This document shows, piece after piece, positions 21,403 through 32,570 of a stretch of DNA of 64,000 nucleotides; position 1 is the first letter of the stretch, and the number at the start of each line of letters is the position of its first letter. Source of the stretch: Agrostemma githago. Lineage: Eukaryota > Streptophyta > Magnoliopsida > Caryophyllales > Caryophyllaceae. Location: NCBI GenBank assembly GCA_958450325.1, contig OY288244.1:35401424-35465423 (forward strand), in the 5' to 3' direction. Position numbers and translations under genes: made by a program. The notes under the pieces were generated by a model, which saw only the letters and a list, made by a program, of their open reading frames with translations, ran no database searches and was not told the DNA's origin.

Positions 21403-22941
21403 TGATGAACTCATTTAGCATATATATTTAACACCAACTTTTCCTTTATTTTGGTTCATTTTATGTGTCCTAGGAGTTATTTTTCTAGCTTTTCATCCTT
21501 CGTTGTTATGTCGGGTATTTTGTTTACGTTTTGTAGGAAACTAGACAAATGAAGGCGATTGAGCTATATTTTGGATAATGACGAGAGTCGAGCCATGAAA
21601 TCTACAAGAAGGAAGTGATAAAAGTTAGAAAATACTAAGTGAATACTTGAGGAAGGACGTGAAGTGAAGAAACGACAAGAAACGACAAAGAAATAAGTTG
21701 GGAGGCTCAAACAAATGCAAATCGAGAAGAAAGAACGATCGCGAAAACAAGGGTCAACTTCAAACGTAAATATCTTGCGATCTACCACTCCCACTGAGCT
21801 TAATTTTGTGGCTTTGGAAAGCTCTTTCTCTTATCTTTCCAACGGTATATCACACATCCAAATCCAATAAATAACGAAGAAACAGAAAGCATTTCAAATT
21901 TGTCGCGCAGTGCAGAAGAACCCGAACCGCTCGGGACGAACCCAAACCGCTCGGGACGGACCCAAACCGGTCGGGACAGACCTGAACCGACCAGTTTGAG
22001 GCTGTTTCTCGTGATTTCAGTTATTAAATTTCGTAACTTATCATAACTCCTATTTACGGGATATTCTTTCCTAATTAGTTTCGCCTAGTACTTAGGAAAG
22101 TAGGAGTAATGAGATTCCTTATCATTATTAGTATATATACCCTCTTCAGGTTAGATTTTATTTACACTTTCATATTGAATAGTTTAGTTTAGGCTTTTTA
22201 TTAGCATTAGCATTCATCTAGTTTGTAGTCATACTTTTAGACCGTTAATCTTTCAGTTCTACTTAATTGGTACCTTTTCTTATTCTCTTATTTTCATATT
22301 GTTCTTTATTATGCTTAATTCCTTTATTGTTTTATCGTTTATTATGAGTGGCTAATTTATTTATCTAGGGTTGAACGGGATCTATGCTAATTGAATTGGG
22401 GATGTTAGTTTAATTACTTATTTGATTGATCATTCATATGTTATTGCCTTACTACTTGTCTTGTATCGTTGTTTGATTAGTTTGAGACGTTGAACTAGTT
22501 GAATGTTTAGGAACCCGAACCTAAGATCGAAAGCCTGGTAAGGGTAGACTTACAAGTAAGTGGGTAAGATAATCTGGTAAGTTGTGAGAGCCCGTCAGAA
22601 TCTATCTTAAGGTTGACAAAATATCCGAAAGGTCGTGTCTTTGCCCTAAATAACTGTGATTGATTGATTGAATGATTAATTAACTTTACCCAATTTGATT
22701 ACATAGTGAACCGTAAGACCCTAGATCCTTTTAATATTGTTAGAAGCTCGTTATTTTACATAATCGTATTAGTTTAGACCAAATTCATAAAAACCGGAAT
22801 TAGAATAGTTTAGAATCAACTATAGATAATTAGCGATAATCGTCTGTCTTTCTGTGGATTCGGCCCTTACTTACTGCTTGCTACCTGTTAGTCGTTTGTT
22901 AGGTTTATTTTGATATAGGTGATACGACTTTAGCCTTTTCA
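21403..22941 (+). repeat. Shared LTR between B1 and B2
   Basis: A 1539-bp LTR from TGATGAACTC to CCTTTTCA. It serves as 3' LTR of B1 (preceded by a polypurine tract) and 5' LTR of B2 (followed by a primer site). A TATA box (GTATATATACC) is at 22131-22141. Confidence 0.88.
21921..21994 (+). repeat. 20-bp tandem array in B LTR
   Basis: Three units of exactly 20 bp (CCCAAACCGCTCGGGACGGA type) and a partial fourth lie about 140 bases upstream of the TATA box. The right LTR has the same array at 26679-26752. Confidence 0.9.
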
Positions 22942-22945
22942 ATTT

Positions 22946-22963
22946 TGGCGCCGTTACCGAGGA
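22946..22963 (+). other. Primer binding site of B2
   Basis: TGGCGCCGTTACCGAGGA matches the Asp-type site of A and C at 16 of 18 positions. Confidence 0.85.
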
Positions 22964-23049
22964 GACAGTTTTGTATTATTGCTTATTATTTGTTTTGGTT
23001 CTAGATTATTTTGTACGTATATTTTTTTTTTTAAATTTGTCTAATCATT

Positions 23050-24450
23050 ATGACTACCTTCTACTTTCCTCAATTTAATCATGAGTCACTGCATATTTAT
23101 TGGGATAGACTTGAGTCTTTTATTTATCAAAGTGGCTATCATGTTGATATTTGGGAGATGTGTCATATGATTTATGATGGTGTGGATGATGAGAGACAGG
23201 CTAATATTGAGGCAAATTGCGATGGGATGTTTAATTATATTCCTTATGAGGAGCGATGGGAACTCCTTACATATTTAGCCCAAAACAGTGCTGAGTCAGA
23301 GATGAGGTGGAATAATGAAATGGCGGAAATCAAGGCTTTGATGCTACAATTTACGCAACTCCTACAAAATCAAGAGACTCTAAAAGGTCAGTTGCTAGCT
23401 CTTACCCAATTAGCCAACGAAAAGCAACAAAGTCAATCGGGTTCGCCTATGGAAGTAGCAAATAACCTTCAGGTAAGTGTTTCATCTCCATCTCCTATGA
23501 ACATAATTGATGATGATGATGATGATGATGATTATGAGTATAATGTTCAATCTATCCAAGTTCCCCAATCCCCCATGAAAGATAATATGATTCATGATGT
23601 TGATTTCCGTGATTTCGATCCTTGTGAACCATCTCATTTTTCTTTAAACCAACTACCAAACACTTTAATTCAACCTTCCCCCGACTTTGTGAATGTTAAT
23701 ACCATTGAGTTGGAATGTGTATTTTTTGAGGATAATGTGTGTTTGGATGTTCCAAATATTCCTCTTTCAATTGAGGACAACATTAAGGATTTTTATTTGT
23801 GTGATTTTGAGGGAGTGTCATTTGATGTCAATTATGAGATTTTGGAGAAAGAATTAAATAAAAGAGAGGATCTTGAGCTTGAGAGGAAAAATCAAAAGGA
23901 AGAGAAGAATACACTTTTTGATGATTCATTGAGTGATAAATATGTGGATAGATGGGATATCGAGGACGATTTATTTGAGAAACCCATTTTAGAGAAATTT
24001 GAGTTTTTCCCCTATATTGAGGACGAATCCCTTTTACCCATTAATTGTCTTGATCAGATATCTCTTGACCCTTTGTTTGACCTTATGATTTATGAGGAGG
24101 ATTGTGATAATTCTTTGAAGCAAATTTGTTTGAGTTTGAACTTGTCAGATTTAGACAACCTTCCTAAAGTAAACGAGGCAAGTAAGATTGATGTTTTGAC
24201 TGATTTTGAGAGTTCTAACTATTCTCTTGTCCAATTTATACTCGATGATAATCCTTGGAGGAAATTTGAGAAATTTGGTGTGTATGTCGTCTTGCCTTAC
24301 GAGCCGCCTATTAGCAGTCTTACTCTTCTTATATACTATGACCACCTTGTTCAGGATTGGCCCAGCTCGTTTGATATACTAAGACGATCCCTAACATTGA
24401 TTTATATGATGTCTTATTTGTATCTTGGTGCTACTTATGTTTCTGTTTAG
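23050..24450 (+). pseudogene. B-family gag-derived frame, copy B2 (C terminus frameshifted)
   Basis: A 466-residue frame starts ATG about 90 bases after the primer site. Residues 1-80 look like the C-terminal half of an Athila capsid domain (ESLHIYWDRLESFIYQSGYH, then YDGVDDERQANIEANCDG), followed by a Gln-rich coiled coil (ALMLQFTQLLQNQETLKGQL) and an eight-Asp run. The rest is acidic with an LELERKNQKEEKN helix. Near 24400 one T is missing compared with B1, so the frame ends in YMMSYLYLGATYVSV and loses the QAFDLLLRAL tail, which is still present in another frame at 24462-24500. No zinc knuckle or enzyme domain is seen. The likely role is particle structure or RNA recruitment (inference). 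Confidence 0.7.
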
Positions 24451-26160
24451 CACATGAGCAGGCATTCGATCTACTCCTGCGAGCCTTGAATTGCTATGAA
24501 TTTTAATACTGATGGTTATGAATCTGATTCTTATCCCCATTTTTGTCGCTGGTTTGGGGGAAAATTATTTGCAGCATATATATTGTCAGTACCTTCTCTT
24601 ATTTCTTTCTTATTTTTTTTATTTTTTTTTCGTCTTCTTTGTTTATCTTCCTTTACCCGTTATATTTTTGTCCTATCTTATTTACTTTGCTTCACAATGA
24701 GAACATTGTGTAATTTGGTTTGGGAGCATATTTTGTATTTTGTGTATTTTTCTTTTGGGTGCGTTTTAATTTTTTTTAAAAATCATTTTTTATTTTTATT
24801 TTAGATTTTTTGATTTTTCGTTTGTTTTTGTATGTTTTTTTTTAAAATTTTTGTGTGTTTTAGTATAGAATCGTGTCGACAATGATGACATTGCATTTGT
24901 CGCAAGTTTTTCCCTAGTTCTTTGCTCTTTCTTGTGAATGACACTTATTTTCCGTTATTTGAGTTTAGTATTTCTTGAATCTTGTCGCCGATTATGTTTT
25001 GAATGCCAAATGAGTAAATTACCTTGTTGTCGAGTAAACTACTTATATTGTGAGACTTAGAGCCTTAAACTGATGACATACATGATCAGTTTCATATAGG
25101 TTGAGAGTAGTACTCCTTATGACACATGTAACATCAAATTGCATAAGCATGATATTCGTCTCTTAAATACCTGTATGCATTCGGTTTGAGATTGTGACAT
25201 ATGTAGAAAAGGCAATCCTGTTTCTTTTATCTAATTCCCATGAACTCCACATAGCCATAATTTGAATTGTTTTGACCCGCTTATTAACTACATGCCATAT
25301 TTGCCTACCCTGGTCAAGCTAGTTTGGTTAATTAGACGGAATTGTTTTTTTCGGGTGAAATTTGGTACTATGTCATGTTGATTGGAGAAGGAAAAAAATG
25401 ATGAATGATTGAAAAAAAATCAATGAAAGAAAAGAAAAGGAAAGGCGATAGTTGAAAAGAAAGAAAAAAAAGTGAAACAAGAAAAGGAATGTGTTTTTGC
25501 TATGAGAAAAGAATTGATCGCTCTGTTTTCGTAGTTGTTGGTGCGAAGTCGGTTATGAAAAGGTGAAATAAGGTGCTTGGTACTACTTGTAATTCCTTTG
25601 ATTGAAGTTGGTTAAGAATGGAATGAGTTTAGTTTGGTTACGGTTGTACTAGCTTGACTTTTACCTCCACATATCCAAATCGTTTTGCCCCTTCTTACCC
25701 GATTACCCTCACTTTATCCATATGTAAGTCCTCGACATGTGTCTTGGTCCGATTGAATGTGTATCTACGGTTGGTAGAGATTGATATCATGTTAGATTGC
25801 ATACATGTTCTTATAAGTCGCAGTTAGGTGAGTGTTTTGTCTTTCCGATTCTACATAAACTCACAATATTGCCCTTATTGAATGCTGAGTGTAAACCGTG
25901 GGGAATCTTGACATAAGAAGGTTATGCAAGATTAAAAGTTTGGCATTTGAATATTGATTGGAGCTTGATCTTTGGAATTCTCTACTCTTCATCTTTGCTA
26001 TAGAATTCGTTTCTTTAGCCTATGTGTCATTCGCTTGTTGGAGTATTCGATGTTGGGATTCGTGTTGATAATTAGTTCGGAGCCATTGTTTTAAGTCTTG
26101 TCCATATTCTTTGATGATTGCTTTGCTTAGAGACAAGCAAAGGTTTGGTTTGGGAGGATT
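24451..26160 (+). other. B2 3' non-coding region
   Basis: About 1.7 kb with no supported gene. It holds the hairpin AAACTGAT ... ATCAGTTT near 25066-25091, an A/G-rich tract at 25385-25490 and the polypurine tract before the LTR. It also preserves the uninterrupted target site of element A at about 25101-25120. Confidence 0.75.
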
Positions 26161-27657
26161 TGATGAACTCATTTAGCATATATATTTAACCCCAACTTTT
26201 CCTTTATTTTGGTTCAATTTATGTGTCCTAGGAGTTATTTTTCTAGCTTTTCATCCTTCTTTGTTATGCCGGGTATTTTGTTTACGTTTTGTAGGAAACG
26301 AGACAAATGAAGGCGATTAAGCTATATTTTGGGTAATAAAGAGAGTCGAGCCATGAAATCTACAAGAAAGAAGTGATAAAAGTTAGAAGATACTAAGTGA
26401 ATACTTGAGGAAGGACGTGAAGTGAAGAAACAATAAGAAACGACAAAGAAATAAGTTGGGAGGCTCAAACAAATGCAAATCGAGAAGAAAGAACGATCGC
26501 GAAAACAAGGGTCAACTTCAAACATGAATATCTTGCTTTCTACAACTTTGATTGAGCTGAATTTTGTGGCGTTGGAAAGCTCTTTCCCGTAGCTTTCCAA
26601 CGGTATATGACACGTCCAAATCCGATAAATAACGAAGAAACAGCAAGCATTTCAAATTCGTCGCGCAGTGCAAAGGAACCCGAACCGCTCGGGACGAACC
26701 CAAACCGCTCGGGACGGACCCAAACCGGTCGGGACAGACCTGAACCGACCAGTTTGAGGCTGTTTCTCGGGATTTCAGTTATTAAATTTCGTAATTTATC
26801 ATAACTCCTATTTACGGGATATTCTTTCCTAATTAGTTTCGCCTAGTACTTAGGAAAGTAGGAGTAATGAGATTCCTTATCATTATTAGTATATATACCC
26901 TCTTCAGGTTAGATTTTATTTACACTTTCATATTGAATAGTTTAGTTTAGGCTTTTTATTAGCATTAGCATTCATCTAGTTTGTAGTCATACTTTTAGAC
27001 CGTTAATCTTTCAGTTCTACTTAATTGGTACCTTTTCTTATTCTCTTATTTTCATATTGTTCTTTATTATGCTTAATTCCTTTATTGTTTTATCGTTTAT
27101 TATGAGTGGCTAATTTATTTATCTAGGGTTGAACGGGATCTATGCTAATTGAATTGGGGATGTTAGTTTAATTACTTATTTGATTGATCATTCATATGTT
27201 ATTGCCTTACTACTTGTCTTGTATCGTTGTTTGATTAGTTTGAGACGTTGAACTAGTTGAATGTTTAGGAACCCGAACCTAAGATCGAAAGCCTGGTAAG
27301 GGTAGACTTACAAGTAAGTGGGTAAGATAATCTGGTAAGTTGTGAGAGCCCGTCAGAATCTATCTTAAGGTTGACAAAATATCCGAAAGGTCGTGTCTTT
27401 GCCCTAAATAACTGTGATTGATTGATTGAATGATTAATTAACTTTACCCAATTTGATTACATAGTGAACCGTAAGACCCTAGATCCTTTTAATATTGTTA
27501 GAAGCTCGTTATTTTACATAATCGTATTAGTTTAGACCAAATTCATAAAAACCGGAATTAGAATAGTTTAGAATCAACTATAGATAATTAGCGATAATCG
27601 TCTGTCTTTCTGTGGATTCGACCCTTACTTACTGCTTGCTACCTGTTAGTCGTTCGT
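26161..27657 (+). repeat. 3' LTR of B2 (3' end truncated)
   Basis: About 1497 bp remain. Identity with the LTR at 21403-22941 is uneven: clearly diverged around the part matching 21540-21870, almost identical in the part matching 22040-22880. TATA box at 26889-26899. Confidence 0.85.
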
Positions 27658-28217
27658 TCGCATAATCATCATCAAATATTTTCAACGACTTCGGTCGTCA
27701 TGTGCTAAAGTCCATCACGTGATTTACTCCTTTCAAAACCATACATCATACCTTTCATTTATTTATGCTTCGTTATTATCGCGATTGTGGCAAATTGTAA
27801 TTTGTTGTGTTGTATTTCCGGGTTGTATTCCGCTCGTATGTTGTAATCTATTTTTGCGCCTTTATTTTTTTTGTTTATTTTATTGTACTAAAACGAACCT
27901 CGCATGCTAAATACAACTTCGACCTAATTCAAAGATGCATTAAACAACGTAGATCGAACATATTTCACATGTTTAGTCAAAATACTGTTTGCATATCATT
28001 TAACCATCAAACTAATGCGCGTACATGAAAAACGAACGATATCTAAGTAGAGGCCGCTAAGTGCGGGCGGGGTTGGGTGTTCTTTGTGGACTTCTCAACA
28101 CGTACCCTCACCCCTTACTCAGAACCGTGGTTTCCGGATGTCCAAAACCGTTGGCATACTGATAGACCGTATTTAGTACGGGTCAGAAGCGTCGATTTAG
28201 GAGTATATTTGGAGACG

Positions 28218-29415
28218 TGATAATGATTTTGGGCTTAATTGAGTAGAATTCTCATTTTACGATATTAATTGTAATTGAGAATATTTATGTGATTTAATTG
28301 ATCATCGGGTTGCCCAATTGAAGCATGAAAGCCCAAAAGAAGCAACAGAACCGACAGTCTCGACAGACTCGCGCTACTCGGAAATTGAAGACGGAATTTA
28401 ATCGCTTTAGGTTCCGTGACAGCTTATTATTTATTAGTATTATTATTTTATTTTATTTTATAATTAGAATTTGGTAAGTAATAGACTTACCTTAATTATT
28501 TACTAGTATTAGACTACTATTAGTATAGATTATTAGAATCGGTATTATTATTATTCATATTGTAGTTTTACGTTAGATGACAAGGGAACGTTCAACCCTA
28601 ATTTTCTCCAAGACTATGTGTAACTAATTTCTCTTCTTGGTTCAAGACATTGAAGCGCTTAATTATCAGTTGTGAGTTTGAAAGTTCTTATCTTTATTCT
28701 TGATTATTGATTAATTGCTCAGTTTAATTACATGAATGTTGTTATTGATTTCTAGAGTGATCAACTAGTTTTCTATTTCATCGTTCTATTGTTAGTCTTG
28801 TTAATTGAACAGGATTTGTTGATTAACTTGACCTGAGTAACATCTAAGACTTAATTATTGAACGGGATTCGTTGATATTAAGACTTAGGAGCAATTATCA
28901 TAGATCTATGACACAACTGGATTGTATGTGTTTATTTATCTCTTTATCGAATTCTCTATTTATTAATGCTGCTGTTGAATTAAATCTAGAACTGGATTGT
29001 TTAGGTTGTTTAACAGTTAGATCTACTTAAGAACGAGATATGTTTTAATTAGTTATTCGTAAGGAGAATTAGAATCTACGATTCACGATAAAGTAATCAA
29101 GAATAATAATTTGAACCGGATTTCGATGATCAATTGTGATTAAGTTGTGGATTTGTACTTGACCCGAGACCTTTTTAATCATTTGCTTTACTTAAAGTTT
29201 TTATCTTTATCAGTTTTAGTTGTTAGAAAATCAATCAAAACCCCCCATATTTATTGTTTAATTAATTAGTTATTTATCGTTCTACATTAGTACGCAGTTA
29301 TAGTTAAACCAATTCCCTGTGGGTTCGACCCTTATTTCCATTATACTATTGTTTTAGTTTGTTGGTTATAAGTGATTATAAATTGTAATTTGAGGCATAC
29401 GACTTTAGCCTGTCA
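28218..29415 (+). repeat. Solo LTR F (Athila-like) inside E
   Basis: The segment starts TGATAATGATTTTGGGC and ends CATACGACTTTAGCCTGTCA; both ends resemble the LTR ends of A and B (GCATACGACTTCGGCTCA, GATACGACTTTAGCC). E-type LTR sequence lies on both sides and no internal region follows, so this is a solo LTR. I could not find an exact target duplication (AGACG on the left, CATACG on the right), so the right end may be off by a few bases. Confidence 0.65.
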
Positions 29416-31710
29416 CATACGAGAGTCATTCAATACACGATTTCCGATAATGTCGGAATCGGTATCGCAAAGCAAAGGGACGAACCCCATAAACTCTGAA
29501 ATCCGAATGGGCCGTACTTTGTGCACGGCCCACCAAGATATAGGGTGGGTTCGAATGGACCCGAACTCCCACAAAGTTCGGTGGCGACTCCAATTAGATT
29601 TAAATTTCAACCCGAGATCCATCTCACATGAGATTCATTCGCCTCCCCAAACCCGCGCGTGGCCGCGTCGGGGTGGACCTATGTCATGTCCACAATTTGG
29701 CGACTCCGCTGGGGAAGATTGATGTGTAACTTACCATCGGGATCCTCAGGGTGAGACTCGAGAATAAATCGTTCGATTAGTACAATACGCATTTTAGTTT
29801 TACGGTTCATGCGCAACCTCATTTTTACCAGGGGCGGTACTGGCGACCGACGTCCCACTATACCGCGATATATACCAAATTGGATATGTCAAGGTGTTCA
29901 TAGCTAATTCGTATGGGTTTCGTGGCATGTTCTAAGATCAATTCGACTTAGGAAGTCCGTCCCGATTCTCGAAAAGGCTATGCGCACTGGTATAGACCCT
30001 ATTTAGACCGACCGAGACTTAGTGTAAAGCATACATGCTGTCGTCATAATGCTTGCGTGACTATGTGCTACTTGGTTTCTGTGTCGTTTTCAAAGACCGT
30101 CATTTGAAAAAAAAACATCTTTTCAAAAATATTCAATTTCCAAAAATTCAGAATGCTGCCAAAATTTAGACTTACGATTTGACTCAAAACAAGCTTATTT
30201 TCTAGCCGGCATGCTGTCCATTTCAATATTCAAATTTTCGATCACTATTCGATTTTTTTTTCGAATTTTCAAAATTCCATTTCAATCTTCGAGATGTCGT
30301 TTTCGATTTTCTAATCTTCGGAATCCCGTTTTCGATTCTTTTTCAAATTCTCGGAAATTCATTTTTTTCGATATTCAAATTTTCAAAAATTCAAAAATAT
30401 ACAACTTTTCAAAAATTCAAAATGCTACCGAAATTTAGACTTACGATTTGACTTTAAATAGCCTATTTCTAGCCGGTATGCTACCCATTTCAAAATTCAA
30501 AAAATTTCGAACTTCGAGCCCGACGGTATTTTTGCCAATTTCAAAAGTTGGGACCGTCTTCCGATTTTCTCGGAATTCAATCCTTTTCAAAAAACCTTCC
30601 TTATTTTAGGAAGTCAACCACTTTTCAAAAAGCTCGGTCCTGTCGGCATGCTGCCAATTTCAAAAGACGGGATCGCCTCCTAAATTTTCGAATGCCAAAT
30701 TACTCGCAGCCATTCTAATATTTCAAAATGCCCGATCCTATTATTTGCCCACCACCAATTTCAGGACCGTCCTCTCAATTTTCAAAATTCAATCATTTTT
30801 CAAAAAACCTTCCTTATTATAGGACTTACCGTTATCCGTGTGTCGGATCTTTTCATAATTTGTCGAAGGTCTATAGTGTCGAAACTCCGTCGATCCTACA
30901 TCACGAGTTTCTTCCCCATCCTAGTCCGCCTTTTTCTAAAGGCATAACCGACCAACATGCGCCATACACTCCTAAATGGAAGGTTCGTCAAAAACACTCG
31001 AGCCCTAACTAGAAAGTTCCACGCGATCCTTCCCTCTAGCAGGACGGTCCCCACGACCTTTCCTAAGGGAATTTCTCCCGTCTTTCAATCCGTTAGTCGA
31101 GTCATCTCAATTCTAGAACTCTTTAACTTCAGGGTCTACCCTTATCACAGGGTCCATCCTTATTCAAGTCAAGTCAAGGGTCTCTAGCGTCGAAACTCTG
31201 CCGATCTTAAATCGCAAGTTTCCTCCCTTACCCCGTCTGCCTTTTCTCTAGGCCAAGTCAAGCTTTTACAAGGCATAGCCTTACAACAAAAGGTTCATGA
31301 CCCTTACGTCTAAGGGTCACTCGTCCAACACTCGAGTCTTAGCAAAACCTCGATCTCACTCGGGGGCTACCCTCCAGCAAAGCGATCAATCACGATTACT
31401 CTAAGAGTCATGTCTCGCATGTGTTGTCTCACGTACCCCACTTTCTAGTCACTTAGATGCCACACCATCTGAGTCCTATCAGAGTCCTTAGTCTCACTTA
31501 GGGGCTATTCTCCAACGGAGCTATTAATCACAGTCACTCCGAGAATCGTACCCTACACATTTGTCTTAGGAGAGTCTACTCCGAGTCAAACCGGAGTCGT
31601 CTCTCCTCCCGCGCTATTTCCTATGCCTTGGTGTATTTGAGTTCTGAAGCAACTGTCCTGATTACGTGGTATTCTCACAGACAGGCCACCAGTACCAGAC
31701 ACCAACACAA

Positions 31711-32570
31711 GATGCAAAAAGCTTTGGACAAGTTGACAGCCTCGCTGGCTCAGATTGAAGCCCAACTGACAATTATCAAATCCGACCAGATAGCCATTGT
31801 TACCCGTTTGAGTACCGTGGAACAGGGGACTCCTGCGCTGGGGCCGAAACCAGCGGACCTTTAGCTGAACTGGTCAGCGCAGTCCGCAAGCTGGAGGAAC
31901 AGGTTCATTTGTCAACGAACAACTCGATCCACACGGAAACGCTCGTTCCTATTCGCCTTTAAATGATGAACTACCCGCCAACCTCAACCTTACGGGCCTA
32001 CCGATGTTTGAGGGGACTGAAGACCCGGTGCTTCACATTCGGGCCTTCAAGGAATTCATGGCCGTCAAAGGAGTGAAATCAACTATGTTCAAACATCTGT
32101 TCGTTGACTCTCTCGAGAAGCATCCCAAAGCCTGGTACTTCAAGCTAGATTCCAAGAAATACAAAACTTGGGATGATGTGGCTACAGAATTCGCTCGGAA
32201 TTATGCTGATAATACCGAGATTCAAACGACCATGCGCTCCTTAGAAGTCATGGCCCAGGAGCCCAAGGAGTGTTTCACAAAATACTTACAGCGCTGGAGG
32301 GTCGAGAGTGTAAATTTGGTTGATAAGCCCAATGAAAAACCTTTAATGGAGGCCTTTGTCAAGAACCTCCTCCCTTCCTACCGGGTCCATCTCTGGTATG
32401 CTATCATACCCTACTTCGCTACTTTAACTGAAATGGGCACTAGGATTGAAGATGATCTTCGACATAATGAAGATCTGGGTGAAGCTTCTATTGGAGGCTA
32501 TACTGGACATCAACTTGAGTCCTTAGAAGCTGAATTAACAACATCGTCCGACAGTCCAGATTTGATTTAA
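31711..32570 (+). pseudogene. gag: Broken Ogre/Tat Gag
   Basis: The N-terminal part (from MQKALDKLTASLAQIEAQL, a coiled coil) and the capsid part (32004-32570, 188 residues) are in different frames, with stops between. The capsid part contains FEGTEDPVLHIRAFKEFM, HLFVDSLEKHPKAWYF and SLEVMAQEPKECFTKYLQRW, the pattern of Ogre/Tat Gag. It ends at 32568-32570 where a full-length Ogre polyprotein would continue to a zinc knuckle and protease. Confidence 0.8.

Larger units (their letters stand above)
21403..27657 (+). mobile_element. Non-autonomous Athila-like element B2
   Basis: The element has a 5' LTR (21403-22941), an Asp-type primer site, one gag-derived frame and a 3' LTR (26161-27657). The internal region is only 3.2 kb and holds no polymerase. 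The last 40 or so bases of the 3' LTR are missing; the sequence changes abruptly near 27655, so no target duplication can be tested. Mobilisation would need enzymes from an autonomous Athila such as A. Confidence 0.85.
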
